DNA of 64,000 nt from Morella rubra (lineage: Eukaryota > Streptophyta > Magnoliopsida > Fagales > Myricaceae). Within the stretch, counting starts at the first letter, position 1; each line of letters starts with the position of its first letter. Below the pieces are notes generated by a model that made no database searches, was not told where the DNA came from, and saw only the letters and a list, made by a program, of their open reading frames with translations. The position numbers were made by a program, and so were the translations under genes. Of the stretch, positions 48,701-61,670 are shown one piece after another. The stretch lies in contig CM025850.1 of the NCBI GenBank assembly GCA_003952965.2, forward strand, positions 15,854,058 through 15,918,057. Direction: 5' to 3'.

Positions 48701-50696
48701 TGTCAATTTAAAAGACTCGGAAAATTTTACTATGTTACTAGATAATCTCCACCAATCTACACAATCACAATCTCCAAATTGAGAATCTAGGGTTTATGAG
48801 ATTTGGGGATTTGTTTCAACTAGGGATTTAATCTAGAAAAATCAATAAAATTTACCCAAATTAAGGTTTGGAAATTGAAATAAAACGACAATCAAATATC
48901 AAAATAAAGAAAAGATGAATGGACTCTATTCAATGGATTGCAAAAATACAATTTGAAAATAAAATAAATATTGGATAGATTAGATCAAATCTTATTCAAT
49001 GAATTGCAAGAATAAGATCTTCTAACTTGGATTAATGAATTGCACCAAGTTAGCCCAAGTCTTCCAAGAGCTATGAACCCTAGAAAATCCTAATGCTTAC
49101 TTAACCATTAAGCCCTTATTTACCCCTATTTGAAATTATAAAAATACCACTAACTTAAATAATCCAAAAATGCCCTTAATGATCCATGTGTCTCTCACAT
49201 GTTTTTCTCCTTTTTTGTTCCACAAGTCTTTTGCTTCTCCTAGGGGTTTTAACATTATCCTATCCATCGAGAGTATGCTTGTCCTCAAGGGTAATTTTGG
49301 AGTATCATCACCACTAGAGCTGTCCCCCAAATTGAGTCTATCTTTTCCTCACTGGTATCATCAATCACAAACACCTGCCCAATCTTGCATTTGTGCTCTT
49401 TGCTCTACTTCTCCCCACATTGAAGCAGAAGCTTTTTTTTTATCCTTTCTTGGATCTTCCATAGACAGCTTCTTGTACTCCCTAGCCTTCTTTCTATTGG
49501 AGCTTCCAACCATTTCTATGCCCTTCCAAGGAGTCTTGGTTTGCACAGTCTTAGCAATCTCATTTTACATAGTTTCCTCGGCTTTTCTCTTCACTGCATA
49601 GTAACTCTAATCAAGTATCTCAACTATTCTCATAGCTTCCTGGAGTCTTCGCGGTTGTTTGAACTTGAGTTCTTTAGCCAACTTAGGTTTCAGCCATCTA
49701 CAAATGTCTCAATTAGGGCCTCCTTTGACCACCCCCTAACCATGATTTGTAGTTGTCTAAATTCTTCTATATAGCTCTGCACCCTTCCTAAGCAAGTTGT
49801 CCTTGGTGGTTGACCACAGGTGATGGTCCCCATTGAGCCATGAACTCATGCTCAAATGCGGTCTAGTGCAATTTTCTTCTTTCCTTCTCGTACTGTGCTT
49901 TAATCCATCTCTACCATTTACTGGCCATTCCATCTTTATAAAAACAAATTTAGAGACCTTCTCCTTCCTCGGGATCTCATAAACTTGAAAGTAATGCTCT
50001 GCCTTATCCCGACCGCTTATATGGATCCCCTCCACCAAAGTGTGGAAAATCTACGTTCGGCCTACTATTTCCTCGATCATTAGGCTGACTCTTTTCTTCT
50101 ATCTTTCTCATACATGTCACCGTTTCTCCATTTTTTTATCCTTCCATCATATTGTTCCCTTTTGCTATAATGTCTTCTCCCTTGCATGTAACTCTCCCAC
50201 TCCTTATCTGTCTCTACCTCCTCCTCAAACCTCCTTTCATTATGCTTGTCCCTAGAGATTTTTTATCCCATTTTCTCCTCTAACCACCTTTCCATCAAGA
50301 TCCCCTGGCCTTCAACCCTACCACCTCTTCTTTGTGACTTTGTCTATTTTGCCTAAGAGATTTTTTAGTTTCGAGTGCACTTGTCTCGTGGCCATCTTCT
50401 AATTTCTTTCCCTTTGAGGCATCAGAATGCAGCTCCTCTTCATGAGTTCGCTTACACTCTCTCTCTCTCCTTCTACCATTCTTCTCTCTAATCTCTCAAT
50501 GTTTTCATTGGTTTCCCTTCTCATTGTATCGATGATCATTTTGCTCTCTTCAGTATCCTGTGATATTATTAATGGTCATTCTCATCTCTACCAAAGTAGT
50601 GGTCATGTCTTCTAACACATTGGCGAATGTCTTGTTACTCTTCGCCAAAATTTCTAACCTTTCCCAAGTGGTACCAGATGTGTTCCCTGTTGCCAT
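48700..50696 (-). mobile_element. Ty3/Gypsy fragment: gag, 3' end of the internal region and probable 3' LTR
   Basis: Minus strand, in order: gag start MATGNTSGTTWERLEIL at 50696; gag core with EKVSKFVFIKMEWPVNG (49757-50038) and a LQEAMRIVEILD segment; then the tail phrase LEDKHTLDG near 49270 that normally closes a Ty3 polyprotein; a purine tract (about 49201-49217); and an LTR-like start TGTGAGAGACACATGG at 49199. The LTR's far end is unclear (about 48.7 kb). It is a broken, short, non-autonomous derivative sitting in the AHL intron. Its gag portion is duplicated with the surrounding DNA. Confidence 0.6.
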
Positions 50697-52929
50697 TTTT
50701 TTTTTTTTGGGTAAGTAAGTTTTGTATTAAAATGCCCCTTACGTTTTAGTGGATGTGCCATAATTGTGAAAATTTGAGGGTAATTTGAGAAATAGAAAAA
50801 GTCCACTTGTAGAGAGTGGACTTATATTTTGGGAGGTTCTGTAAAGGAAACTAAGACATCTAGACTGAATGGAGGTTGTATTTAAAAGCATTACAAGGCA
50901 TGCCTGTGTAACCTATTCTGTAGGTAGCATAGAAGAGATGCAAAAGTAAAGAAAAAGAGAGTATAGTCTGGAAAGGGGAAAAAGGAAAATGCTCGGAAGT
51001 TTGGGAAGAGGGGAGGGGGAAGAAAAGGTTGCAATTGCTTTCCAGCTTCAGTGCAGGCTCACAAGTAACTACTAATGTTTAGGGAAAGAAACATCAGTGA
51101 CTTCCTCTTTCACAAGACAAGTCTATCGTAGATGCTTCAATCTGGCTTTCTGTGCCAGGCTTTTCTTTATAGAAGGTTAGTAGTCCTGTTATTAAGATGG
51201 CAATATTCTCTCTTCTGATCTTATAAATGAGAAAGGCTGTATGCCCTTGCTGACAATGTCATCTGCTTAAGATGAAACTTTGAAGTTATAGGATTTTCTT
51301 CACTGCAAAGAAACCAGGTGTGAACTGAAGGGAAAAATGGAATTAGGGAGCTTTCTTCTTGAACATAGTTTTTATTACAACTGTCCATCGGGAAGAGAGA
51401 CTCAAATTTAATTAGAGAAAGTCATCCACTTCTTCTCACCTCCTGCCGAGACATTTGTATTTTTTTTTTAGTTGGAAGGGTCACCAATATGAATAACATA
51501 TATGCCCTCGCTGTTCTCACCTTTAGAAGTTTTCATTTTCTTGTTTTTTGTTTAGTTTATTGTCTCTCTATCTCATAAATAAAGTTTGGAATAGAATGGT
51601 AGATAATTAAAATACCATGATGGCATGGTTTGCTATACTGTTGCCATGAACATGTTAATTACTCCTTTCAAGACAAAATAGAGTGCCTTACTTGATGCTG
51701 AAGCTGGCACAACTTTACTGGTGCTTTATGTTAGAGGTTGCAGGACTTGTGATAATACTTATATATTTGTTTAGAGAGATAAGTGAAGAAAATATTGAAG
51801 TATAGACATACCCTTTTAGAAAGTGGATATGTACTTTTGAATATTCAAGAACAAAAGAACATTGGTTGGAGTGAATTTTTATAATGCACATAATTCTTGC
51901 ATAAAAAGATAGTTATTGGAATGTGAATGGTAGTTTTACATTCTATGGGATTGTTTTAGGTGCTTTTGCTTGGATTGGTTTAGGATTGCTAAAAGTAGAT
52001 CGATGATATTTCTCCTCTAGAAAATGTTTTTGCTTGTTGGAAGTACCAAATGATGGCCATGATGGTGATAATGGGTCATGGACGGGTACATAACCTGAAG
52101 GAATACATGTAGAGAATTATTGAAATGGCAAATTGCTGTTATACTGTTTTGGTTATTTGAGACAAAGCTTACCTCTAAATTGATTTCTTGATATCTAACT
52201 ATTGGTAGACCAAGGATTACGAGTATGTTTCAGGAAAATTCAGTAACTAGACTATGGGTCATGAAAGAATTGGATTTTGCTAATGAATCAATGGTGTGAC
52301 TTTTGACACTTTTCTTATTTGTGATGACCGATGTTATTGTGGATAGGGGCTTCTGTTGATTTCTAAAAAATGTGTGCTGTATACGCATCTTACCAAATAA
52401 GACAGGAAGTGGCTGCAGGTTTATTGTCATTTTCGCCTCAATGACCTTGTACTCTAGTGCCATGTAAAATGTTGAGGCGTTCATCTGGCTTCTTTCTTTT
52501 GAAATATCAAATATTTGATGAACAAGCTAGCTAGACTATGGCATGTGTTTTGAAGGCCTAGTTTGCTTCCTCTTTCGTAACTTTTATCTGTCATGGTCAT
52601 CTTTCTTCACAGGGCCGATTTGAGATTATCTCTCTATCAGGTTCCTTTTTGCTTTCTGAAAACAATGGTAATCGTAGCAGAACTGGAGGGTTGAGCGTGT
52701 CCCTGGCAGGGTCAGATGGTCGAGTTTTAGGCGGAGGGGTTGCAGGAATGCTGATGGCTGCTTCTCCAGTTCAGGTATTGGTCAGGTCTTATTAGTTCGT
52801 TTCCACGTCAGTTTATAAAGCCATTGGAAATTTTTACCGTCTGTACATATTGCGTTGATACTCATGCGTTAATATGGTTCCAGAAAAATGTTGTCCGAAC
52901 TCCTAAAGAACGATAAAGATAGAAATGGG
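49241..52929. repeat. Tandem segmental duplication, unit 1 (3.69 kb)
   Basis: Starts TAGGGGTTTTAACATTATCC at 49241. The same text recurs at 52930, offset 3689. It spans part of the Ty3 fragment, about 1.9 kb of AHL intron and the AHL exon at 52613-52774. Sequence is nearly identical to unit 2 apart from small indels that cluster near the junction. Confidence 0.93.
52613..52774 (+). pseudogene. AHL PPC-domain exon, duplicate copy 1
   Basis: A 162-nt exon (54 codons) with AG and GT borders encoding GRFEIISLSGSFLL...GGGVAGMLMAASPVQ, the second half of the PPC/DUF296 domain. It is identical in coding sense to the copy at 56296. If both copies were spliced in series, the PPC half would be repeated in the protein (54 codons, frame kept); more likely one is skipped or the copy is a dead duplicate. 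Confidence 0.75.
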
Positions 52930-54380
52930 TAGGGGTTTTAACATTATCCTATCCATCGAGAGTATGCTTGTCCTCAAGGGTAATTTGGAGTATATCACCA
53001 CTGGAGCTGTCCCCCAAATTGAGTCTATCTTCTTCCTTGGTATCATCAATACAAACACCTGCCCAATCTTGCATTTGTGCTCTTTGCTCTACTTCTCCCC
53101 ACATTGAAGCAGAAGCCTTTTTTTTTATCCTTTCTTGGAAATCTTCCATAGACAGCTTCTTGTACTCCCTAGCCTTCTTTCTATTGGAGCTTCCAACCAT
53201 TTCTATGCCCTTCCAAGGAATCTTGGTTTGCACAGTCTTAGCAATCTCATTTTACATAGTTTCCTCGGCTTTTCTCTTCACTGCATAGTAACTCTAATCA
53301 AGTATCTCAACTATTCTCATAGCTTCCTGGAGTCTTCGCGGTTGTTTGAACTTGAGTTCTTTAGCCAACTTAGGTTTCAACCATCTACAAATGTCTCAAT
53401 TAGGGCCTCCTTTGACCACCCCCTAACCATGATTTGTAGTTGTCTAAATTCTTCTATATAGCTCTGCACCCTTTAAGCAAGTTGTCCTTGGTGGTTGACC
53501 ACAGGTGATGGTCCCCATTGAGCCATGAACTCATGCTCAAATGCGGTCTAGTGCAATTTTCTTCTTTCCTTCTCGTACTGTGCTTTAATCCATCTCTACC
53601 ATTTACTGGCCATTCCATCTTTATAAAAACAAATTTAGAGACCTTCTCCTTCCTCGGGATCTCATAAACTTGAAAGTAATGCTCTGCCTTATCCCGACCG
53701 CTTATATGGATCCCCTCCACCAAAGTGTGGAAAATCTACGTTCGGCCTACTATTTCCTCGATCATAGGCTGACTCTTTTCTTCTATCTTTCTCATACATG
53801 TCACCGTTTCTCCATTTTTTTATCCTTCCATCATATTGTTCCCTTTTGCTATAATGTCTTCTCCCTTGCATGTAACTCTCCCACTCCTTATCTGTCTCTA
53901 CCTCCTCCTCAAACCTCCTTTCATTATGCTTGTCCCTAGAGATTTTTTATCCCATTTTCTCCTCTAACCACCTTTCCATCAAGATCCCCTGGCCTTCAAC
54001 CCTACCACCTCTTCTTTGTGACTTTGTCTATTTTGCCTAAGAGATTTTTTAGTTTCGAGTGCACTTGTCTCGTGGCCATCTTCTAATTTCTTTCCCTTTG
54101 AGGCATCAGAATGCAGCTCCTCTTCATGAGTTCGCTTACACTCTCTCTCTCTCCTTCTACCATTCTTCTCTCTAATCTCTCAATGTTTTCATTGGTTTCC
54201 CTTCTCATTGTATCGATGATCATTTTGCTCTCTTCAGTATCCTGTGATATTATTAATGGTCATTCTCATCTCTACCAAAGTAGTGGTCATGTCTTCTAAC
54301 ACATTGGCGAATGTCTTGTTACTCTTCGCCAAAATTTCTAACCTTTCCCAAGTGGTACCAGATGTGTTCCCTGTTGCCAT
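52930..54380 (-). mobile_element. Ty3/Gypsy gag fragment, duplicated copy
   Basis: Same gag-bearing fragment as at 49.2-50.7 kb, carried along by the tandem duplication. It lacks the LTR, because the duplicated unit starts inside the element's tail. Broken. Confidence 0.65.
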
Positions 54381-56629
54381 TTTTTTTTTTTTGGTAAGTA
54401 AGTTTTGTATTAAAATGCCCCTTACGTTTTAGTGGATGTGCCATAATTGTGAAAATTTGAGGGTAATTTGAGAAATAGAAAAAGTCCACTTGTAGAGAGT
54501 GGACTTATATTTTGGGAGGTTCTGTAAAGGAAACTAAGACATCTAGACTGAATGGAGGTTGTATTTAAAAGCATTACAAGGCATGCCTGTGTAACCTATT
54601 CTGTAGGTAGCATAGAAGAGATGCAAAAGTAAAGAAAAAGAGAGTATAGTCTGGAAAGGGGAAAAAGGAAAATGCTCGGAAGTTTGGGAAGAGGGGAGGG
54701 GGAAGAAAAGGTTGCAATTGCTTTCCAGCTTCAGTGCAGGCTCACAAGTAACTACTAATGTTTAGGGAAAGAAACATCAGTGACTTCCTCTTTCACAAGA
54801 CAAGTCTATCGTAGATGCTTCAATCTGGCTTTCTGTGCCAGGCTTTTCTTTATAGAAGGTTAGTAGTCCTGTTATTAAGATGGCAATATTCTCTCTTCTG
54901 ATCTTATAAATGAGAAAGGCTGTATGCCCTTGCTGACAATGTCATCTGCTTAAGATGAAACTTTGAAGTTATAGGATTTTCTTCACTGCAAAGAAACCAG
55001 GTGTGAACTGAAGGGAAAAATGGAATTAGGGAGCTTTCTTCTTGAACATAGTTTTTATTACAACTGTCCATCGGGAAGAGAGACTCAAATTTAATTAGAG
55101 AAAGTCATCCACTTCTTCTCACCTCCTGCCGAGACATTTGTATTTTTTTTTTAGTTGGAAGGGTCACCAATATGAATAACATATATGCCCTCGCTGTTCT
55201 CACCTTTAGAAGTTTTCATTTTCTTGTTTTTTGTTTAGTTTATTGTCTCTCTATCTCATAAATAAAGTTTGGAATAGAATGGTAGATAATTAAAATACCA
55301 TGATGGCATGGTTTGCTATACTGTTGCCATGAACATGTTAATTACTCCTTTCAAGACAAAATAGAGTGCCTTACTTGATGCTGAAGCTGGCACAACTTTA
55401 CTGGTGCTTTATGTTAGAGGTTGCAGGACTTGTGATAATACTTATATATTTGTTTAGAGAGATAAGTGAAGAAAATATTGAAGTATAGACATACCCTTTT
55501 AGAAAGTGGATATGTACTTTTGAATATTCAAGAACAAAAGAACATTGGTTGGAGTGAATTTTTATAATGCACATAATTCTTGCATAAAAAGATAGTTATT
55601 GGAATGTGAATGGTAGTTTTACATTCTATGGGATTGTTTTAGGTGCTTTTGCTTGGATTGGTTTAGGATTGCTAAAAGTAGATCGATGATATTTCTCCTC
55701 TAGAAAATGTTTTTGCTTGTTGGAAGTACCAAATGATGGCCATGATGGTGATAATGGGTCATGGACGGGTACATAACCTGAAGGAATACATGTAGAGAAT
55801 TATTGAAATGGCAAATTGCTGTTATACTGTTTTGGTTATTTGAGACAAAGCTTACCTCTAAATTGATTTCTTGATATCTAACTATTGGTAGACCAAGGAT
55901 TACGAGTATGTTTCAGGAAAATTCAGTAACTAGACTATGGGTCATGAAAGAATTGGATTTTGCTAATGAATCAATGGTGTGACTTTTGACACTTTTCTTA
56001 TTTGTGATGACCGATGTTATTGTGGATAGGGGCTTCTGTTGATTTCTAAAAAATGTGTGCTGTATACGCATCTTACCAAATAAGACAGGAAGTAGCTGCA
56101 GGTTTATTGTCATTTTCGCCTCAATGACCTTGTACTCTAGTGCCATGTAAAATGTTGAGGCGTTCATCTGGCTTCTTTCTTTTGAAATATCAAATATTTG
56201 ATGAACAAGCTAGCTAGACTATGGCATGTGTTTTGAAGGCCTAGTTTGCTTCCTCTTTCGTAACTTTTATCTGTCATGGTCATCTTTCTTCACAGGGCCG
56301 ATTTGAGATTATCTCTCTATCAGGTTCCTTTTTGCTTTCTGAAAACAATGGTAATCGTAGCAGAACTGGAGGGTTGAGCGTGTCCCTGGCAGGGTCAGAT
56401 GGTCGAGTTTTAGGCGGAGGGGTTGCAGGAATGCTGATGGCTGCTTCTCCAGTTCAGGTATTGGTCAGGTCTTATTAGTTCGTTTCCACGTCAGTTTATA
56501 AAGCCATTGGAAATTTTTACCGTCTGTACATATTGAGAAGTTTTTTAAAGCGTTGATACTCATGCGTTATGATATGGTTCCAGAAAAAATGTCTGTCCGA
56601 ACTCCTAAAGAACTGATAAAGATAGAAAT
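52930..56629. repeat. Tandem segmental duplication, unit 2 (3.70 kb)
   Basis: Direct copy of 49241-52926, ending GATAGAAAT at 56629, after which the single-copy AHL intron continues. The short homology TAGGGGTTTT at the junction (52930) would fit unequal joining. The second gag copy starts at 54380 (minus). Confidence 0.93.
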
Positions 56630-56943
56630 TCATTCTTCCCTCATTTTAACAATGTCTTGATGACTTCCAGGTCATTGTGGGTAGCTTTATTGCGGATGGA
56701 AAAAAATCGAACTCGAATAACATGAAAACATCTCCTTCTTCAGCACCGGTACACCAAATGTTAAACTTTGGTGCACCTCTGGTGGCAGGCAGCCCTTCGT
56801 CTCAAGGGGCTTCAAGTGAGTCATCAGATGACGTTGGCGGTAGCCCTATTAATAGAGGCCCTGGATTCTATGGCAATGCTAGTCAACCCCTACATAATAT
56901 GCAGCCGATGTACCAAATATGGACTGGCCAAACTCAACAGTGA
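56296..56943 (+). CDS. AHL (AT-hook motif nuclear-localized) protein, last two exons
   Basis: Exon 56296-56457 (GRFEIISLSGSFLL...AASPVQ) is joined in frame to exon 56671-56943 (VIVGSFIADGKKSNSNN... to MYQIWTGQTQQ, stop TGA 56941-56943). They form the C-terminal half of the PPC/DUF296 domain, which mediates AHL oligomerisation and contacts with other nuclear factors, plus the Ser/Gln/Pro-rich tail. AHL proteins bind AT-rich DNA in the minor groove through N-terminal AT-hooks. The exons encoding the AT-hook(s) and first PPC half are not found upstream, where ZIP4 sits instead. This is the intron-containing AHL type. Splice sites and frame are intact in the part present. Probable 3' UTR extends to about 57.2 kb. 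With no 5' exons, expression as a normal AHL is unlikely in this arrangement. Confidence 0.85.
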
Positions 56944-57229
56944 ACATGCTACCTGTTTAACAGTTCGTGGTGCTGGGTTATTGACTTGGATATGTTCTGC
57001 ACAGTGGGTAGTGGTGAATTCCAAAAGCTAACAAAGTGCGCACCGTTTAAGGCAGAGATGGAGAGGTCTAGTTCAGGTTCTCTTTAATCGGGATACTTGT
57101 CTTTTCGTCTTTAGTTAGTCGTATTCTTTCTTTTGTAGCTTTTTTATTTTATTTTATTTTTATTTCTATTCCATATGAATATTGATAGATGGCTATTGTT
57201 GATAGCTACGAAAATGCCACCTGATTTTT

Positions 57230-57420
57230 AGGATCTTGTCATTTCATATTGCCTTTAAAATGTTTTTGATTCTGTTTTTTTTTTTCTCTTCGTAAAATGT
57301 CTTTGATTCGCATCGGTTCTTTTGCTGTTTGTACTTCCTAGGAATGATGATATTTATAACAGTTCCCAATAGGTCATCGTGATTTTCTTACAAGTAAATT
57401 TTTTTTTTTATCATAGTCAA
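57230..57420. other. AHL 3' flank, no gene
   Basis: T-rich sequence after the AHL 3' UTR; nothing else recognised. Confidence 0.4.
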
Positions 57421-57935
57421 AGGTGATGTTTGGATAGTATAGATTTTCAACTTTTTAAGAAATTTTTCAAAAAACTCAATTTTTATATTCAAACATCAAA
57501 ATTTTAAAAAATTTACATAAATTTCTACACTTTTTCTCACTAATTTCAATACTTTTTCATTAAAAAAAAATTACATCAAATAGTTATTTTTTAACAAATA
57601 CTATTAATTTTAATTAAAAAAATTCATCAAATCTTTTTCTTTTTTATTTTTTAACAAATTTTTAATAAAAAATCATTTTATAATAAAATATTCTTTAATT
57701 TTTTCATTAATTTTTTTAAAACCTTTATAGAAAGTCAAACTTAAAATTATTTTTCATGTATTTGTATTTTATCACTTTTTTACTGCCCCTAATACTTTTT
57801 AATAAAAGAATTTTTTTTACATATTTGAACAAATTTTTTACTAATCTCAATAACATTTACATTACTTCTAACAATTATTTTTTTTTTACAAATTTTAACA
57901 AATTTTTTACTAATCCCAATAAATAAATATTTACC
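57421..57935. mobile_element. AT-rich MITE-like remnants
   Basis: Begins AAAGGTGATGTTTGGATAG, close to the end of the MITE at 30208 (GTGATGTTTGG), and has an inverted partner phrase CAAACATCAAAATTT at about 57490. The rest is a long A/T-rich tract with repeated ACAAATTTTTTACTAATC units (about 57825 and 57900). Exact limits uncertain. Confidence 0.4.
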
Positions 57936-60582
57936 GGATCACTCGGGATTTCTATCTCTCTCTCAGCTCTCATTTACTTCTGTCTCTTATATTTATCCAT
58001 ATCCATGCCCACCTCTCTCTCTCTTTTTTTTTAGGCTACAAGAGCTCTCTCTGACTTGTGATGATTTCCCTTCGTAGCTCGCCTCTGATCCTGAACACGT
58101 CTCCAACGCAAGCTCTCACTTGAGATTATTGCCCTTCATAGTTCTCAATCCTGAGCATAGCAAGAAGATTGTGAGAGAAAGATGAGAGCTGAACCAAGCG
58201 ATTTAAAGATACCAACTTCGCCTCGTTAGCATTCTTCAATATCTATCCCATCTCCGGCTCTGCCCCAAGCACCACCGAGATTAAAAAAAAATATATGAAA
58301 TGGGACATTATAGTATACCTAGTATTTACAAGCAAAAATCAATCACCTCCCTTCAAGTTCCAATATATTTTATTACATCTCTCATGTTTCAAGAATAATC
58401 AATCTTCATCTATTTGATTTGGCTGTTAAAACTACATGAAAAATTAACCAAAATATCCCTTAAAAGATAAAAATTACTAAAAATATTAAAAATTCAAAAA
58501 TGATATATAAATAAAAATATATAAATTCTGTTTAATTTTTATATTTATATGTTTTTTGTCTCTAATTTTTTCTTGGAGAGCCACTTTGGTCAATCCATGT
58601 CACTTTCCGTCTAACTTGAGTGTTGATTTATTTTTGTCTATAATATAAAACTTAGTTTGATAGCACAAATCATGTCATCTAAAACGATAAGTTAGCCACA
58701 ATTAAAAGTATCCTTATCGATCAAATAAGTTAATCGTGGAATTCCTTCGAGTTGAGCTATATATTGACTTCTTGTTCTGTGTCTTTTGAGATATTTGGGT
58801 AGAATATCTTAATTGATAACTCTAATTGTCATCGAAATCTGAGTTTCAATAGGAACATTTTTTTCTAGTTCAATAGAACTCTAAGACCATAGTTGATAAG
58901 TATTTGATAACCTCACAATTAGAACCCAATTAAAACTCAACGTGGGCATATCATGTGGGCCAAATTCTAACAATTAATTGTAATATAGATTGACAATAGA
59001 ATAGTAATAATTTTTATAGTTTGTTTAATATGGATCGTCATGTACAAATATTGTGATTTTAGCGAATCATAATAACAATAAAAAAAAGTATCCAACATTG
59101 AGTATAAAAAGTTTCTTTTAGAAGGTGCAAACGTATTGAAAGAGACTTAATTAACCAAGTATCTCTAGCTCATTAATTATGCAGCTTGTAAACATGTATG
59201 TACATTCACTCACCTCGAGCGTTGTTAGTGGTGCAAGCAAAGGTGTGGTATGTTTCACTAAAATGGACGCGCGGCCTATAATTCAATCAATTTAAACCAA
59301 AAAAAAAAAGATATTTGAAATTTATTTAAAAATAATTTGCTGTTACGTACGTACATGTAAGTTTGGCAGATTTAAGTCGTCACAAAAGCATGCAATAGTG
59401 ACTTAAATAATCAATGACTTGCCCTTGTCCCTAGCTACTAGCAAACGAGTTTGGTCTTTGAGGGAGATTTCCCTAAACAAAATTAATTATAAAGAAAATT
59501 TTTAGAAGATTAACGGGGCTTGCCTTTTTCTAAACTAATGGGGTCTGCCATTTGCTCCCAAACTTTTGGTAGACTAATAGGCCTTTTGCAACAATTTTTC
59601 AACACTTTTTCAACATTTAGGAGCTTTTATAATATTTACGGAATAAGGTGAGATTTGAGTAACTGTTTAAATTGCCTCACTCTTGAATCAGTCAGTCTAT
59701 TTATAGGAAGCCTTGTCTAAATTACCTTATCCTTGAACTAGTATGGCAATTCATAGGAAGTCTTCACCAACCTCATGTCTCACATAATTGATTGGGTTAG
59801 GGATAACTCATATATAGTTTATAGTTAATCTCAAGATTACGTGGCTAATTTATTCGTAATGGGTTTTCGTATATTGAGTAGCCGCAAGCTTAAGATTGGA
59901 CTCATTCTCACACGTAGCATTGACGAATTGGAGAAACCTGCGTAAGCATTTATAATGGGAGAAAAAGGCCAAGATGACGGCAGCTCTGGATCTTCGAGTT
60001 CTTGAAAAGTTGGCTAGGCACCCATTGGTTGTAGCTCACATCAATGATGCCATTGTAGGTACCGACGTCTTCAATAATCATTCAAAGCAATTTGGAGTAT
60101 TATAATGTAAGTCTTTGTACGTAATAATTACTGGTTCATACAAAAGATGTTCTGAAACAGAAATTTTCTGATTTCAATCTGTTATGTTTGTTAATGTGGT
60201 GAAGTGACTGCAGTCCAGTGAAAATTTGTTTGAGAAAATATTTTGATTGTAAAGGATTTCTTTTTGGAAGATAGTAAAAATTGTTTTTATTTTTGTATTT
60301 GTTTAGTGAAATGTTTGTCTTTTGATTTTTCATATTTTTTTTTCAAAAAAATTAAGATACCTACTTTCAAAGGTGATATCTCAATAGTTGGAAGGACAAA
60401 CATATACTCTTCAAAGAATCCTATTCAATGGATGGGTGTACGTTCGAATCCTACTGCTTGCGAGTTAATCTTGACTTAAGGTGGTGTTTAAGTGTTAAAA
60501 TTTTGAGGTATGAGAGTATGGAAAAAGATAAAAAGAGAATATTTGAATGAATATTATAATGAAAAAGAATAATTTGATGGGA
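57936..60582. other. Intergenic, no supported gene
   Basis: AT-rich with a CT-repeat patch at 57950-58050. I see no conserved domain on either strand. One 43-codon frame at 59974-60105 looks codon-like but is unsupported. Confidence 0.45.
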
Positions 60583-60868
60583 GAGAGATTATTTTGTAGT
60601 TTTTTTTTTAATCAGGCTCAAAATTTTGGCATTCATTAAATGATACTTAGGTTATGGGGTTGGTTCAAGTATACGAGGTTTGCCTTGTGTTCTTACCCTG
60701 GTCAATACATTTCTCAGTTGGGTCAGAGAGATTATTTTATAGTTTTTTTAATCATACTCAAAATTTTGGCATTCATTAAATGACACTTAGGTTATGGGGT
60801 TAGTTCAAGCATACGAGGTTTGCCTTGCGTTCTTACTTCGGTTAGTATATTTCTTAGTTGGGTCAGGT
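60583..60868. repeat. 143-bp tandem duplication
   Basis: Two copies, starting GAGAGATTATTTTRTAG at 60583 and 60726, each containing CATTCATTAAATGAYACTTAGG and ATACGAGGTTTGCCTTG. A dozen or so differences indicate an old duplication. Non-coding. Confidence 0.85.
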
Positions 60869-61019
60869 CCGTCTGAACCTAATGCACAAAAGTCGAGAAA
60901 ATTGGGAGGTTGAAAATATTTTGAGTGTTAGAATATGTTCCAATAAAGAAATTAATTTGAGATAAAAATTGATATGAAATATGGTATTCAAACCTCACCT
61001 TTAGATCATTTTTTATTTA

Positions 61020-61375
61020 GGATAAATATATTTTTCGCTGTTGAACTTTGGGAGGTCTTGCACATTGCGCCTCAAATTTTGAATTTTAAAACATTTCATC
61101 TCTAAACTTTTGGGAGTCTGACACATTACACCGCAAGCTTTGTATTTTAAGACATTCCACCCTTGATTTTTTTGCGTGCGATTTTACATTTATACCTCAA
61201 ACTTGTTTTACGCTGACCTCATGTTAAAGGTATATTTTAAAATCATAAGAAAAAAAATTGAGTTGACAGAAAATTTCAAAACCTCCAAAGTTCAGAGGTA
61301 AAATATCTTAAAATTTAAAGTTTTGGGTATAATGCGTAGACATCTCAAAGTTCAGAAGTAAAAATTGTATTTATC
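61020..61375. mobile_element. Mutator-like MITE
   Basis: 356 bp with long inverted ends of about 37 bp (GGATAAATATATTTTTCGCT... and ...AAAAATTGTATTTATC), both including TGAACTTTG/CAAAGTTCA. The flanks are CATTTTTTATTTA and CATTTTTTTTATTT, which allows a 9-bp-class target duplication. Non-coding. It ends about 300 bp before the SAUR-like promoter. Confidence 0.75.
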
Positions 61376-61670
61376 ATTTTTTTTATTTTAAATTATCATC
61401 TCTTGAAATAATTCTTTTTTTCTTATGTACCTAAAAATATGGAAACGCTACACAGATGACATTATCTTTTTTTTTTTTTTTTTTTTTTTCTTGGTAAAGA
61501 TGACATTTATCTAATATCTAAAGGTCTCGATGTGGCGTGAGAGAGGAGCGGACCTACATGGAAAGTCGTGGCCGAATGCACTCCCAGTATCCTCACACGC
61601 TACCGCCTACCGGTGTCAAAAATTCAAAAGTGGCATCAGACGAGTGCTCACGCGCTCCCCACACGGGTCC

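Noticed and set aside
59974-60105. A 43-codon frame beginning MTAALDLRVLEKLARHPL
   Set aside because: Codon-like look, and a GTAGGT that could be a splice donor, but no recognisable family, no downstream exon found and too short to support.
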